DNA of 64,000 bases from positions 91,367 to 155,366 of the forward strand of contig NZ_JAVFVS010000007.1 in NCBI RefSeq assembly GCF_030929605.1, in the 5' to 3' direction. The position numbers and the translations under genes were made by a program. This DNA is from Flavobacterium sp. LHD-80 (GTDB lineage: Bacteria > Bacteroidota > Bacteroidia > Flavobacteriales > Flavobacteriaceae). Shown here piece by piece: positions 26,578 to 35,217 of this stretch (position 1 is the stretch's first letter; each line of letters starts with the position of its first letter). The notes under the pieces were generated by a model, which was given only the letters and a program-made list of their open reading frames with translations, had not been told where the DNA came from and ran no database searches.

Positions 26578-27939
26578 TTACCCAAAGAGAATACTGGCAA
26601 CATCTTCAATTTTAGCAACCAATTCAATTTTGATTCCTGTATTTTTTAAAGCTATTTTGTTGTATTTAGAAACAAAAATGGTGTCGAAACCTAATTTTTC
26701 GGCTTCTTGAATGCGCTGGTCTACGCGATTTACTGGACGAATTTCGCCAGATAATCCAACTTCGCCTGCAAAACAAAAACCTTTTCCAACTGGAATATCT
26801 TCGTTTGATGACAAAATAGCGGCAACAACGGCAAGGTCGATTGCTGGATCATCAACAGAAATTCCGCCTGTTACATTCAAAAAAACGTCTTTTGCGCCTA
26901 AGCGAAATCCGGCTCTTTTTTCTAGAACGGCCAAGATCATGTTGAGTCTTTTGGCATTGTAGCCTGTTGTGCTTCTTTGAGGCGTTCCATAAACCGCCGT
27001 GCTCACCAAAGATTGAATTTCAATCATCAATGGGCGCATGCCTTCAAGAGTTGTGGCAATTGCAGTTCCTGATAATTCTTCGTCTTTGTGCGAAATCAAT
27101 ATTTCTGACGGATTGCTTACTTCGCGCAAACCGCTTCCTAGCATTTCATAAATTCCAAGTTCTGATGTAGAACCAAAACGGTTTTTCAGTGAACGTAAAA
27201 TTCTATAGATATGATTTCTATCTCCTTCAAATTGAAGAACAGTATCTACCATATGCTCAAGAATTTTTGGTCCGGCAATGTTTCCATCTTTGGTAATATG
27301 TCCAATTAAAATAACTGGAATGTTGGTTTCTTTAGCAAATTTGATCAATTCGGCAGTAGTTTCTCTAATTTGAGAAATACTTCCAGCGGTCGATTCAATA
27401 TAATCAGTGTGTAAAGTCTGAATCGAATCGATAATGACAATTTCTGGTTGAATCGCTTCAATTTGTTTGAAGATATTCTGTGTTTTTGTTTCTGTTAAAA
27501 TATAGCAGTTGTCGCTATTTGGCGTGATTCTTTCCGCACGCATTTTTATTTGTTTCTGACTTTCTTCACCAGAAACATATAAAGTTTTATAAGGTAATTT
27601 TAATGAGATTTGAAGTAAAAGTGTGCTTTTTCCAATTCCGGGTTCACCACCCAAAAGTGTCAAAGATCCAGGAACAATACCGCCACCTAAAACACGATTC
27701 AATTCGCCATCGGTAGTATCCATGCGAATTTCCTGCGCCGAATCAATTTCGTCAATTTTTAAAGGCCTTGGCGCTTTGCTTGATGAAGTTGGTTCGCTTT
27801 TCCAAGCTACTTTTTCTTGCTTTTGAATAATTTCTTCAGCAATTGTATTCCATTCTTTGCACGCGTTGCATTGGCCCTGCCATTTAGAATATTGGGTGCC
27901 GCAATTTTGGCAAAAAAAGGAAGTTTTAACTTTAGACAT
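26578..27939 (-). CDS. radA: DNA repair protein RadA
   Basis: 453 residues, the RadA/Sms branch-migration ATPase. N-terminal C4 zinc finger (CQNC...CNAC, ~10-30), RecA-like core with Walker A GGEPGIGKST (~97-106), the RadA-specific KNRFG motif (in LKNRFGSTSE), and a Lon-protease-like C-terminal domain. Its start overlaps the stop of the upstream hydrolase-like gene by one base (TAATG), so translation is probably coupled. Confidence 0.97.
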   Translation of the reverse strand: MSKVKTSFFCQNCGTQYSKWQGQCNACKEWNTIAEEIIQKQEKVAWKSEPTSSSKAPRPLKIDEIDSAQEIRMDTTDGELNRVLGGGIVPGSLTLLGGEPGIGKSTLLLQISLKLPYKTLYVSGEESQKQIKMRAERITPNSDNCYILTETKTQNIFKQIEAIQPEIVIIDSIQTLHTDYIESTAGSISQIRETTAELIKFAKETNIPVILIGHITKDGNIAGPKILEHMVDTVLQFEGDRNHIYRILRSLKNRFGSTSELGIYEMLGSGLREVSNPSEILISHKDEELSGTAIATTLEGMRPLMIEIQSLVSTAVYGTPQRSTTGYNAKRLNMILAVLEKRAGFRLGAKDVFLNVTGGISVDDPAIDLAVVAAILSSNEDIPVGKGFCFAGEVGLSGEIRPVNRVDQRIQEAEKLGFDTIFVSKYNKIALKNTGIKIELVAKIEDVASILFG

Positions 27940-29093
27940 TATTTGGTTTTTTTAGCAAGCGTATTCATTTCGTCAATCTTCTCATACATCAAATCTTTGT
28001 TCAAATCCCCAATTGGCTCCATTTGAGAAGCATTTTGGTATTTTTTTGAAGCATGTTTTGGGTCGCCCATTTTTTCGTACATCAATCCTAGTTCATATTC
28101 GCCCAGCATGGCTTTTGGATAATTTACGTTTCCAATTTCGGCCATTTTTCCTAACTCATCGTAAGCATTTTTCTTTAAAATAATGTTTTCAATTACTTTA
28201 AAATCACTCATTCTGACAGGAACTTGGTAGCCTAATATTTCAGACATTGTTGCATATTTCTTTTCTAAATAATCAGAATAACCTGATTCGAGAACGGCAA
28301 TTTTTTCATTGTATTCAGCCGAATTTATTGGTCTGTACGATTCAAAAATTTGGTACAAAGCACTCGGGATAGAATGTAAAACTTCTGTGTAATGTGTCGC
28401 TCCTTTAAAAACCTCATATTTATAATTTACTAACGGATTATTTGCGATTTTAATATTGCTGTTTAATTTTTCAATCGGTTCTTTAATTCTTTTATTGTCA
28501 CCTTCTCCTGCAGAAAGATAATAGAATATCGGTTTCTGGATTTTTGCAAATTTCTCCGCTATTCTAACTTCCATTTTTGGTGCAAGTTCAGGGCTAAAGC
28601 AGATATATGCGTTAAAAAGTGGCTCTTCTTTATATAAATAAAAATTAGCAAAACTTGCTGTAATATCATGACCGGCAATAATTCTGAAAGGCGCGGTGTG
28701 ATACTTTTTTTCTACATACGGAATTAATTCGGCACCTATAAATTCAAAAAATTTCGCTCCTTTTTCAAACGGCAAACCTTCATTTTGATCAATTGTTGAG
28801 TCATCCTCACGTTCATCATTTTTATTTTGATGAATTCCAATAATAATCATTTCCGGGATATCGTCCCAATACGAACCATAACTTACTGCTCCTGAAAACG
28901 GATCAAATAAATAATCTCCATCTAAAAGATATAAAACAGGATATTTTCTATCCGATTTCTCATCATAAGAAGGTGGAAGCCCAATTGTTATTCGTCTCTC
29001 TTCTCCCAGTTTTTCAGACTTAATATTGTCGAATTTTTTCTGAGAAAAAACAGAAACAGAGATGAATGCAAGTAGTAGGTAAACTTTTTTCAT
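27939..29093 (-). CDS. Exported alpha/beta-hydrolase-fold protein with TPR-like tail
   Basis: I start at 29093 (MKKVYLLLAFISVSVFSQ, a clean signal peptide) instead of four codons upstream. 384 residues. The front matches esterase-D-like proteins: PVLYLLDGDYLFDPFSG and a late GATHYTEVLHSIP (catalytic His region). At the nucleophile elbow the sequence is AGHDITASF, with Asp where Ser is expected. The last ~60 residues (YELGLMYEKMGDPKHASKKYQNASQ) form a TPR-like hairpin. Activity is uncertain. It is translationally linked to radA. Confidence 0.75.
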   Translation of the reverse strand: MKKVYLLLAFISVSVFSQKKFDNIKSEKLGEERRITIGLPPSYDEKSDRKYPVLYLLDGDYLFDPFSGAVSYGSYWDDIPEMIIIGIHQNKNDEREDDSTIDQNEGLPFEKGAKFFEFIGAELIPYVEKKYHTAPFRIIAGHDITASFANFYLYKEEPLFNAYICFSPELAPKMEVRIAEKFAKIQKPIFYYLSAGEGDNKRIKEPIEKLNSNIKIANNPLVNYKYEVFKGATHYTEVLHSIPSALYQIFESYRPINSAEYNEKIAVLESGYSDYLEKKYATMSEILGYQVPVRMSDFKVIENIILKKNAYDELGKMAEIGNVNYPKAMLGEYELGLMYEKMGDPKHASKKYQNASQMEPIGDLNKDLMYEKIDEMNTLAKKTK

Positions 29094-29296
29094 GATTTGT
29101 GGCATTTCAGTGAATTAAAAAGTATTGAAAATTGTATGGCAATATAATACTTTATTTGCTTTTAGATATTTTGGGATTGAAAAAAAAGCAATGATTTCCT
29201 ACGCTTAATTCGTTTTTTGATTTAAGGCAAAAGAAAATCTGTTTGTGCAAAATATTTTTGACAAATTGAGATTGAAAGTAAGCGTGATATAAGGTT

Positions 29297-29647
29297 TTAT
29301 GTCAGCGAATTATCATTTTCATTTGGGAAAATGATCCATGGTTTGAAGGTTTTAGCCTCTTCAAACTCTAGGGTTGCATATGAAATGATAATAATAATGT
29401 CATCTTTTTGAACCTTTCTTGCGGCCGGGCCATTAAGCGTGATTTCGCCTGAATTTTTTATGCCTTTTATAGCATAAGTTTCAAAACGTTCACCATTATT
29501 AATGTTGACAATAGATACTTTTTCGCCTTCAATAATATTTGAAGCTTCTAGTAGAGTTTCATCAATAGTAATACTGCCAATATAATTTAAATCAGCTCCA
29601 GTAACTTTTACTCGATGAATTTTTGATTTTATAACTTGAATTTGCAT
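29297..29647 (-). CDS. panD: Aspartate 1-decarboxylase
   Basis: A pyruvoyl enzyme that makes beta-alanine from aspartate for pantothenate/CoA. 116 residues. The self-cleavage site Gly-Ser is in YIGSITID (about 22-29), and LNGPAARKVQKDD is the conserved C-terminal block. It follows panC after 14 bp but has its own perfect -7 box only a few bases before the ATG, suggesting a leaderless transcript. Confidence 0.96.
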   Translation of the reverse strand: MQIQVIKSKIHRVKVTGADLNYIGSITIDETLLEASNIIEGEKVSIVNINNGERFETYAIKGIKNSGEITLNGPAARKVQKDDIIIIISYATLEFEEAKTFKPWIIFPNENDNSLT

Positions 29648-29651
29648 ACAG

Positions 29652-29684
29652 CAAAGGTAATTTAATTTAATGAAATGGTGTCAA
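29652..29684 (-). promoter_or_regulatory. panD promoter, probably leaderless
   Basis: Minus-strand TACCTTTG (29652-29659) with TTG 22 bp upstream (29682-29684, inside panC). The box ends 4 nt before the start codon, so transcription would begin at about the ATG. Confidence 0.5.
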
Positions 29685-30510
29685 TTAACCTTATAGAATT
29701 AACAAATACCGCTATAAATGCACGGTATTTTTTGTCTATAATTTTATGATCAATTGGTAATAATGTCGATTCGTCAGCAATTACAAAATATTCAAGTTCG
29801 AATCTTGGATTGTCTTTGAAAGCATCTTCGACATATTTTATGGTTTCCTCAGGAGTGCCTTTTTGGAATATTTCTTTGGCTTCGGTAATTACTTTGTATA
29901 TTATTGAAGCTTCTTTTCGCTCTTCAGCAGAAAGGCGTTCATTTCGTGAACTCATCGCTAAAAGGTTCTCTTCTCTAAAAATTGGACAGCCAATAACATT
30001 TACAGGTAAATTATTTTTTTCGACTAGTTTTTTAACAATTTGAAGTTGCTGAAAATCCTTTTCTCCAAAATAGGCATTAGTTGGTGTGACAATCTCAAAA
30101 AGACGTTTTACAATAGTTCCAACGCCGTTAAAATGACCTGGTCTGAATTTTCCTTCCATCTGATTTTCTAATCCGTCAAAATCAAATGTTTGCGAAATTG
30201 TGTTTCCTTCATAAATATCTTCGACTGAAGGAGCATATAAAATAATTTTGTCACTTAATCCTCTCATTTTTTTTACATCTTCTTCAAGAGTGCGAGGATA
30301 TTTTTCTAAATCTTCAGGATTATTGAACTGAGTAGGGTTTACGAAAATACTTACAACGGTATCGTTGTTTTCTTTTAGTGATCGCTGCATTAAAGCCAGA
30401 TGCCCTTGGTGTAAAGCCCCCATGGTTGGTACAAATCCGATAGTTGAATTTGCCGTTTTGATAGTTTTTAAATAAGCTATCAGAGCTACTTTACCGTAAA
30501 AAATATGCAT
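29662..30510 (-). CDS. panC: Pantothenate synthetase
   Basis: Condenses pantoate and beta-alanine using ATP. 282 residues from the ATG at 30508-30510 (MHIFYGKVALIAYL, the usual family opening). I prefer this to the frame's first ATG (30540), which lies inside a perfect -7 box. Motifs: VPTMGALHQGHLALM (the HxGH nucleotide loop), FVNPTQFNNPEDLEKYPR, FGEKDFQQLQ and MSSRNERLS. Paired with panD, which supplies beta-alanine; panB is not in the window. Confidence 0.95.
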   Translation of the reverse strand: MHIFYGKVALIAYLKTIKTANSTIGFVPTMGALHQGHLALMQRSLKENNDTVVSIFVNPTQFNNPEDLEKYPRTLEEDVKKMRGLSDKIILYAPSVEDIYEGNTISQTFDFDGLENQMEGKFRPGHFNGVGTIVKRLFEIVTPTNAYFGEKDFQQLQIVKKLVEKNNLPVNVIGCPIFREENLLAMSSRNERLSAEERKEASIIYKVITEAKEIFQKGTPEETIKYVEDAFKDNPRFELEYFVIADESTLLPIDHKIIDKKYRAFIAVFVNSIRLIDTISLN

Positions 30511-30533
30511 GGCGGTATTATTAAAATTTTGTG

Positions 30534-30541
30534 CAAACATA
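30534..30541 (-). promoter_or_regulatory. panC promoter -7 box
   Basis: TATGTTTG on the minus strand, a perfect match, covering the upstream ATG of the panC frame. It decides the start in favour of 30510. No clear -33 box. Confidence 0.5.
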
Positions 30542-30572
30542 ATATATTAGTTATAAACTGCATAAAATTTTG

Positions 30573-30580
30573 TAATTTTG
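30573..30580 (+). promoter_or_regulatory. -7 box of the glycogen-synthase-like gene
   Basis: TAATTTTG, perfect -7 consensus, 38 bp before the ATG at 30619, divergent from the panC promoter. No convincing -33 box. Confidence 0.45.
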
Positions 30581-30618
30581 CGACGTTTTTATTACCAAAA
30601 ATTAAGTAAAATACTATT

Positions 30619-31425
30619 ATGAAAGATAAGAGGATATTATATGTATCATCTGAAGTCGTGCCTTATTTGGCTGAAAATGAGGTTTCTTTAATGTCGTATG
30701 ACGTTCCGAAAATGATTAACGATCAAGGAGGTCAGATAAGAATTTTCATGCCAAGATATGGAAATATCAACGAAAGAAGACATCAATTACACGAAGTGAT
30801 CAGGCTTTCTGGAATGAATTTGGTAGTGAATGATTTAGACATGCCATTGATTATTAAAGTTGCTTCAATTCCGAAAGAGAGAATTCAGGTTTATTTTATT
30901 GATAATGATGAGTATTTTAAACGTAAAGCAACTTTTGCAGACGAAGAAGGCGCATTGTATCCTGATAATGATGAGCGTGCCATATTTTTTGCTAAAGGAG
31001 TTGTTGAAACCGTTAAGAAATTAAATTGGGTTCCAGATATTATTCATGTTCATGGATGGTTGGCAGCAATGCTTCCAATTTATATGAAGCATTATTATAA
31101 AAATGAAGCTTTGTTTTCTGAAACTAAAATCGTTACATCTGTTTACGGACAGTCTTTTGATGAGAACTTAGACATGGAAATGATCAACAAAGTTAAATTT
31201 GATGGTGTTCCTCATGAATCTGTTTCTGACTTGGAAGTTCCTAACTATGAAAATATATTAAAAGCAAGTATATTACATTCAGATGCTGTAATTATTGCGT
31301 CTGAAAATGTTTCCCCAAGTTTAACAAAATTTATAGAATCTTCAGGAAAACCTTTTTTACCTTTCGGCCCGAAAGATGCATTCGCTGAAGCGTATACAAA
31401 TTTCTACAGAAAAATGGGTCTTTAA
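30619..31425 (+). CDS. Half-length glycogen/starch-synthase-like protein
   Basis: 268 residues covering only the N-terminal Rossmann half of GT5 glycogen synthases (family length ~480). Recognisable: ILYVSSEVVPYL, GGQIRIFMPRYG, IIHVHGWLAAMLPIYMK. The nucleotide-sugar loop KTGGL, normally after SEVxPF, is replaced by AENEV, and the C-terminal donor-binding half is absent. Catalysis is therefore unlikely; a regulatory or binding role is possible. It is intact, with its own promoter, and lies 18 bp before the DUF4270 gene, so it is not obviously decaying. Confidence 0.8.
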   Translation: MKDKRILYVSSEVVPYLAENEVSLMSYDVPKMINDQGGQIRIFMPRYGNINERRHQLHEVIRLSGMNLVVNDLDMPLIIKVASIPKERIQVYFIDNDEYFKRKATFADEEGALYPDNDERAIFFAKGVVETVKKLNWVPDIIHVHGWLAAMLPIYMKHYYKNEALFSETKIVTSVYGQSFDENLDMEMINKVKFDGVPHESVSDLEVPNYENILKASILHSDAVIIASENVSPSLTKFIESSGKPFLPFGPKDAFAEAYTNFYRKMGL

Positions 31426-31443
31426 TTAATTTTAAATTTGAAC

Positions 31444-33054
31444 ATGTATAATACTTCTTTTATTAAGAAAATTCTAATAGCGGCAACAGTTGTTTTTTTA
31501 TATTCCTGTGATAGAGATTTTAATGCGATAGGTGATGAGTTGATCGGGGATAATCATTTTGATTTGACGCCGGAGAAATATGATGTTTTAGCCTACAATC
31601 AAGAAATAACGCCTATTCAATCAAACGGATTGGCTACAAATGCTTTGGGTATTTATGATAATCCAGTTTTAGGTACAACAACTGGAAATTATGCAACTCA
31701 GGTAGCTTTGTCTGAATATGCGCCTACAATTGGTGAAGGTGCTGTTATTGATAGTGTGTATATAAGTGTTCCTTATTTTAGCCATGTTACGGCTACTGAT
31801 GCTACGACTGGTAAACGTACTTATGAATTAGATTCGATTTTTGGACCTGCGAATGGAAAACTTGATTTAAGCATTCATGAATCTGGAGTTCAAATGAGAA
31901 GCAGTTTTTTTGACAATGGTACGCAATTGCCTCAATTGTATTATACAGATGAAAATACAACTTTTGATACGTACAAAATTGGAGCAAAATTAAATGACTC
32001 TAATGATGAGAAGCAAAATACAAAATTCTTCTTTAATAATGCTGAAATAACAGACAAGACTGTTGATACAAACGGAAAAGCAACTTTGACTAAAGTGGCG
32101 CCACAAATGCGTTTGATGTTGAATAAACAGTTTTTTATGGATAAAATACTGAAAGCTCCTGCTGAAAAACTGGCAAATGCTACAGTATTTCAGGATTGGT
32201 TTAGAGGATTGTATTTTAAAGTAGAAAGATCAGGAACTGAGCCTGCGAATTTAGCTTTGATTGATTTTGCAAGGGAAGGAAAAATCACGATTAAATATAA
32301 GGCAAAAACTGCAATTACTACTGATCCTGACACTACAATGGAGGATAAGAGTATCATAATTAATTTGACTGGTGCAACAGCAAGTCTGCAACAAGACGCA
32401 AAAAGCACTGCTTACGCCAATGCAATCGCAGATGCAAATATAAATAGAACAGAAGGTGATGAGAGTCTTTATATTAAAGGAGGCCAAGGATCTGTTGCTG
32501 TAATTGAACTGAATGGTTTTGCTGCAAAGTTGGCTGAAATCAGAACTAAAAATTGGCTTGTGAATGAGGCGAATTTAGTTTTTAATATCGATTCAGATAA
32601 AATGGCTGTAAAAGGAGCAGGTAATGTACAAGCAGATGAGCCAAAAAGAGTTTATTTGTATGACTTGACTAATAATGTGCCTTTAATTGATTATTCAGAT
32701 GGTACATCTGGTTCATTGGCGAATGATCCTAAAGCTACGAAATATGTTTTTGGAGGTATTATTAATGTTGATGCAACTACAAAACGAGGCAAGTCATATA
32801 AAATTAGAATTACAAATCATATCCGAAATCTTATAAAAGATGCAACTGCGGTAAATGTAAAATTAGGCTTGGTTGTTACAGAAGATATTGGTGTGATCAC
32901 TTCAAATAAATTAAAATTAAAAAACAGCGTTATTTCAGAAGCGCCGAGAGGATCAGTTATGGGGCCATTAGGAACTATACTGTACGGAGGAAAATCTTCT
33001 GTTGCAGATGACAAAAGACTGAGACTTGAAATTTACTACACGAAACCAAATTAA
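31444..33054 (+). CDS. DUF4270 lipoprotein
   Basis: Start taken at the ATG at 31444 (MYNTSFIKKILIAA), two codons inside a TTG-started frame. 536 residues. Signal peptide with lipobox YSC, then DRDFNAIGDELIGD, the DUF4270 opening. The body is beta-rich with repeated Thr/Asp stretches and ends RLRLEIYYTKPN. The family is found in Bacteroidota, usually in this position next to glmS; function unknown. It ends 9 bp before glmS and probably shares a transcript with it and the upstream gene. Confidence 0.88.
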   Translation: MYNTSFIKKILIAATVVFLYSCDRDFNAIGDELIGDNHFDLTPEKYDVLAYNQEITPIQSNGLATNALGIYDNPVLGTTTGNYATQVALSEYAPTIGEGAVIDSVYISVPYFSHVTATDATTGKRTYELDSIFGPANGKLDLSIHESGVQMRSSFFDNGTQLPQLYYTDENTTFDTYKIGAKLNDSNDEKQNTKFFFNNAEITDKTVDTNGKATLTKVAPQMRLMLNKQFFMDKILKAPAEKLANATVFQDWFRGLYFKVERSGTEPANLALIDFAREGKITIKYKAKTAITTDPDTTMEDKSIIINLTGATASLQQDAKSTAYANAIADANINRTEGDESLYIKGGQGSVAVIELNGFAAKLAEIRTKNWLVNEANLVFNIDSDKMAVKGAGNVQADEPKRVYLYDLTNNVPLIDYSDGTSGSLANDPKATKYVFGGIINVDATTKRGKSYKIRITNHIRNLIKDATAVNVKLGLVVTEDIGVITSNKLKLKNSVISEAPRGSVMGPLGTILYGGKSSVADDKRLRLEIYYTKPN

Positions 33055-33063
33055 TAAATATAT

Positions 33064-34914
33064 ATGTGTGGAATTGTTGGATATATTGGCCATAGAGAGG
33101 CGTATCCTATTGTTATCAAGGGATTAAAACGACTCGAGTACAGAGGTTATGATAGTGCCGGTGTTATGTTGTTTGACAGCGAAACTGGAGTAAAGCTTTG
33201 TAAAACAAAAGGTAAAGTTTCGGATCTTGAAGCTAAGGCAAAAGATAATTTTACTACAAACGGAACTATTGGTATAGGGCATACGCGTTGGGCAACCCAC
33301 GGAGTGCCAAATGATGTGAATTCGCATCCGCACCTTTCTAATTCTGGTGAATTGGTTATTATTCACAACGGAATTATTGAAAATTATGCACCTCTTAAAG
33401 AAGAGTTGATTAAAAGAGGTTATACTTTTAAATCAGATACAGATACAGAAGTTTTAGTAAACTTAATTGAAGAAGTTCAGAAAAACGAAAATATCAAATT
33501 AGGGAAAGCGGTTCAAATTGCTTTAAATCAAGTTGTAGGTGCTTATGCAATTGCAGTTTTTGATAAAAAAAATCCTGATGAAATTGTTGCGGCAAGATTA
33601 GGGAGCCCGTTGGCAATTGGCGTTGGCGAAGGTGAGTATTTTGTGGCTTCAGATGCTTCTCCTTTTATTGAGTATACTTCAAATGCAATTTATCTTGAAG
33701 ATGGTGAAATGGCAAACATTAGATTGCACAAGCCTCTTAAAGTTAGAAAAATAAAAGATGACTCATTAGTTGATCCTTATATTCAAGAACTTCAAATGAA
33801 TTTGGAGCAGATTGAAAAAGGAGGTTATGATCATTTCATGCTAAAAGAAATCTACGAACAGCCAAGTGTAATTAAAGATACTTACAGAGGAAGACTTCAT
33901 GCAAATGAAGGAATTGTTCAAATGGCTGGTGTTGAAGATAATCTTGAGAAATTCTTAAATGCAAAACGTATTCTAATTGTGGCTTGTGGAACTTCATGGC
34001 ACGCAGGTTTAGTGGCGGAATATATTTTTGAAGAGTTCACTCGTATTCCAGTTGAAGTAGAATATGCTTCGGAGTTTAGATACAGAAACCCAATCATTAA
34101 TAAAGATGATGTTGTAATTGCTATTTCTCAATCTGGAGAAACAGCTGATACAATGGCAGCTATTAAATTAGCAAAAGAAAATGGTGCTTTTGTTTTTGGA
34201 GTTTGTAATGTTGTAGGTTCTTCTATTTCAAGAGAAAGCCACGCTGGTGCTTATACACACGCTGGGCCAGAAATTGGAGTGGCTTCTACTAAAGCTTTTA
34301 CTACGCAAATCACAGTTTTAACAATGATTGCGTTAAGATTAGGAAAAGCAAAAGGTACTTTGACAAACAGTGACTTCCATACTTACTTGCAAGAATTAGA
34401 GATAATTCCTGAAAAAGTTGCTGAAGCATTGGAAACAAATGATAGAGCAAAAGAAATTGCTGCGGCTTTTAAAGATGCGCCAAACTGTCTTTATTTAGGT
34501 CGTGGATATAATTTCCCAGTTGCACTTGAAGGAGCTTTGAAGCTTAAAGAAATTTCATATATCCATGCTGAAGGATATCCTGCAGCAGAAATGAAACACG
34601 GTCCTATTGCTTTGATCGATGAGCATATGCCGGTTATTGTAATTGCGCCTAAGCAAGGACATTATGATAAAATTGTAAGTAATATTCAAGAGATTAAATC
34701 TCGAAGCGGTAAAATTATCGCTGTTGTTACTAAAGGTGATACTCAAGTTCGTGAATTAGCAGATTATGTAATTGAAATTCCTGAAACTTCAGATGCATTG
34801 TCACCACTTATTACGACAATTCCATTGCAATTGCTTTCATACTACATAGCAGTTATGAGAGGTTGTAATGTCGATCAGCCACGTAATTTGGCAAAATCAG
34901 TTACTGTAGAGTAA
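33064..34914 (+). CDS. glmS: Glutamine--fructose-6-phosphate aminotransferase
   Basis: Makes glucosamine-6-phosphate, entry step to UDP-GlcNAc for peptidoglycan and LPS. 616 residues. N-terminal glutaminase with Cys2 (MCGIVGYIG), HTRWATHG and HNGIIEN; two SIS domains with CGTSWHAGL and SQSGETADT; C-terminal catalytic Lys in NLAKSVTVE. No riboswitch or ribozyme is visible upstream: the 9 bp to the DUF4270 stop leaves no room. Confidence 0.98.
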   Translation: MCGIVGYIGHREAYPIVIKGLKRLEYRGYDSAGVMLFDSETGVKLCKTKGKVSDLEAKAKDNFTTNGTIGIGHTRWATHGVPNDVNSHPHLSNSGELVIIHNGIIENYAPLKEELIKRGYTFKSDTDTEVLVNLIEEVQKNENIKLGKAVQIALNQVVGAYAIAVFDKKNPDEIVAARLGSPLAIGVGEGEYFVASDASPFIEYTSNAIYLEDGEMANIRLHKPLKVRKIKDDSLVDPYIQELQMNLEQIEKGGYDHFMLKEIYEQPSVIKDTYRGRLHANEGIVQMAGVEDNLEKFLNAKRILIVACGTSWHAGLVAEYIFEEFTRIPVEVEYASEFRYRNPIINKDDVVIAISQSGETADTMAAIKLAKENGAFVFGVCNVVGSSISRESHAGAYTHAGPEIGVASTKAFTTQITVLTMIALRLGKAKGTLTNSDFHTYLQELEIIPEKVAEALETNDRAKEIAAAFKDAPNCLYLGRGYNFPVALEGALKLKEISYIHAEGYPAAEMKHGPIALIDEHMPVIVIAPKQGHYDKIVSNIQEIKSRSGKIIAVVTKGDTQVRELADYVIEIPETSDALSPLITTIPLQLLSYYIAVMRGCNVDQPRNLAKSVTVE

Positions 34915-34935
34915 TATCTAAAATATACAAATGTT

Positions 34936-34968
34936 AAAAAAGCGAGATTTTGGTCTCGCTTTTTTTTA
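34936..34968 (+). terminator. Terminator after glmS
   Basis: A-run plus GCGAGA (34936-34947) pairs with TCTCGC plus T-run (34954-34965); total T-run of eight. Confidence 0.9.
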
Positions 34969-35217
34969 TTGTCGAATTTTTTTTCTGCCCCCTGTATTTT
35001 TATTAAATCCTCAATTTTTTAATCAAATTTTATATGTATGCATACTATTTAAGATTTGAAAAGCCCCGTTGTTGCTGTTAATTGAATAAAATACAATGTG
35101 AAAAAGTTAAAATACTAACAATTTTTATGCGTTATATTAATTTTTTTTAACGTTTTTTTATTAATCTCAAAAATATTTGTATTTTGGCTAGATAAACTAA
35201 CCAAAAACCTAACCCAA
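34969..35217. other. AT-rich upstream region of the TonB receptor
   Basis: About 250 bp without a gene. It holds a 10-bp palindrome GTATGCATAC (35036-35045) and a weak -7 candidate (TATTTTGG near 35179). I looked for cobalamin or thiamine riboswitch-like blocks and saw none. Confidence 0.5.

Noticed and set aside
33055..33063. Possible glmS ribozyme/riboswitch before glmS
   Set aside because: Only 9 bp separate the DUF4270 stop from the glmS start.
34969..35217. Riboswitch before the TonB receptor (cobalamin or thiamine type)
   Set aside because: No conserved box or multi-stem structure could be recognised in this AT-rich gap.
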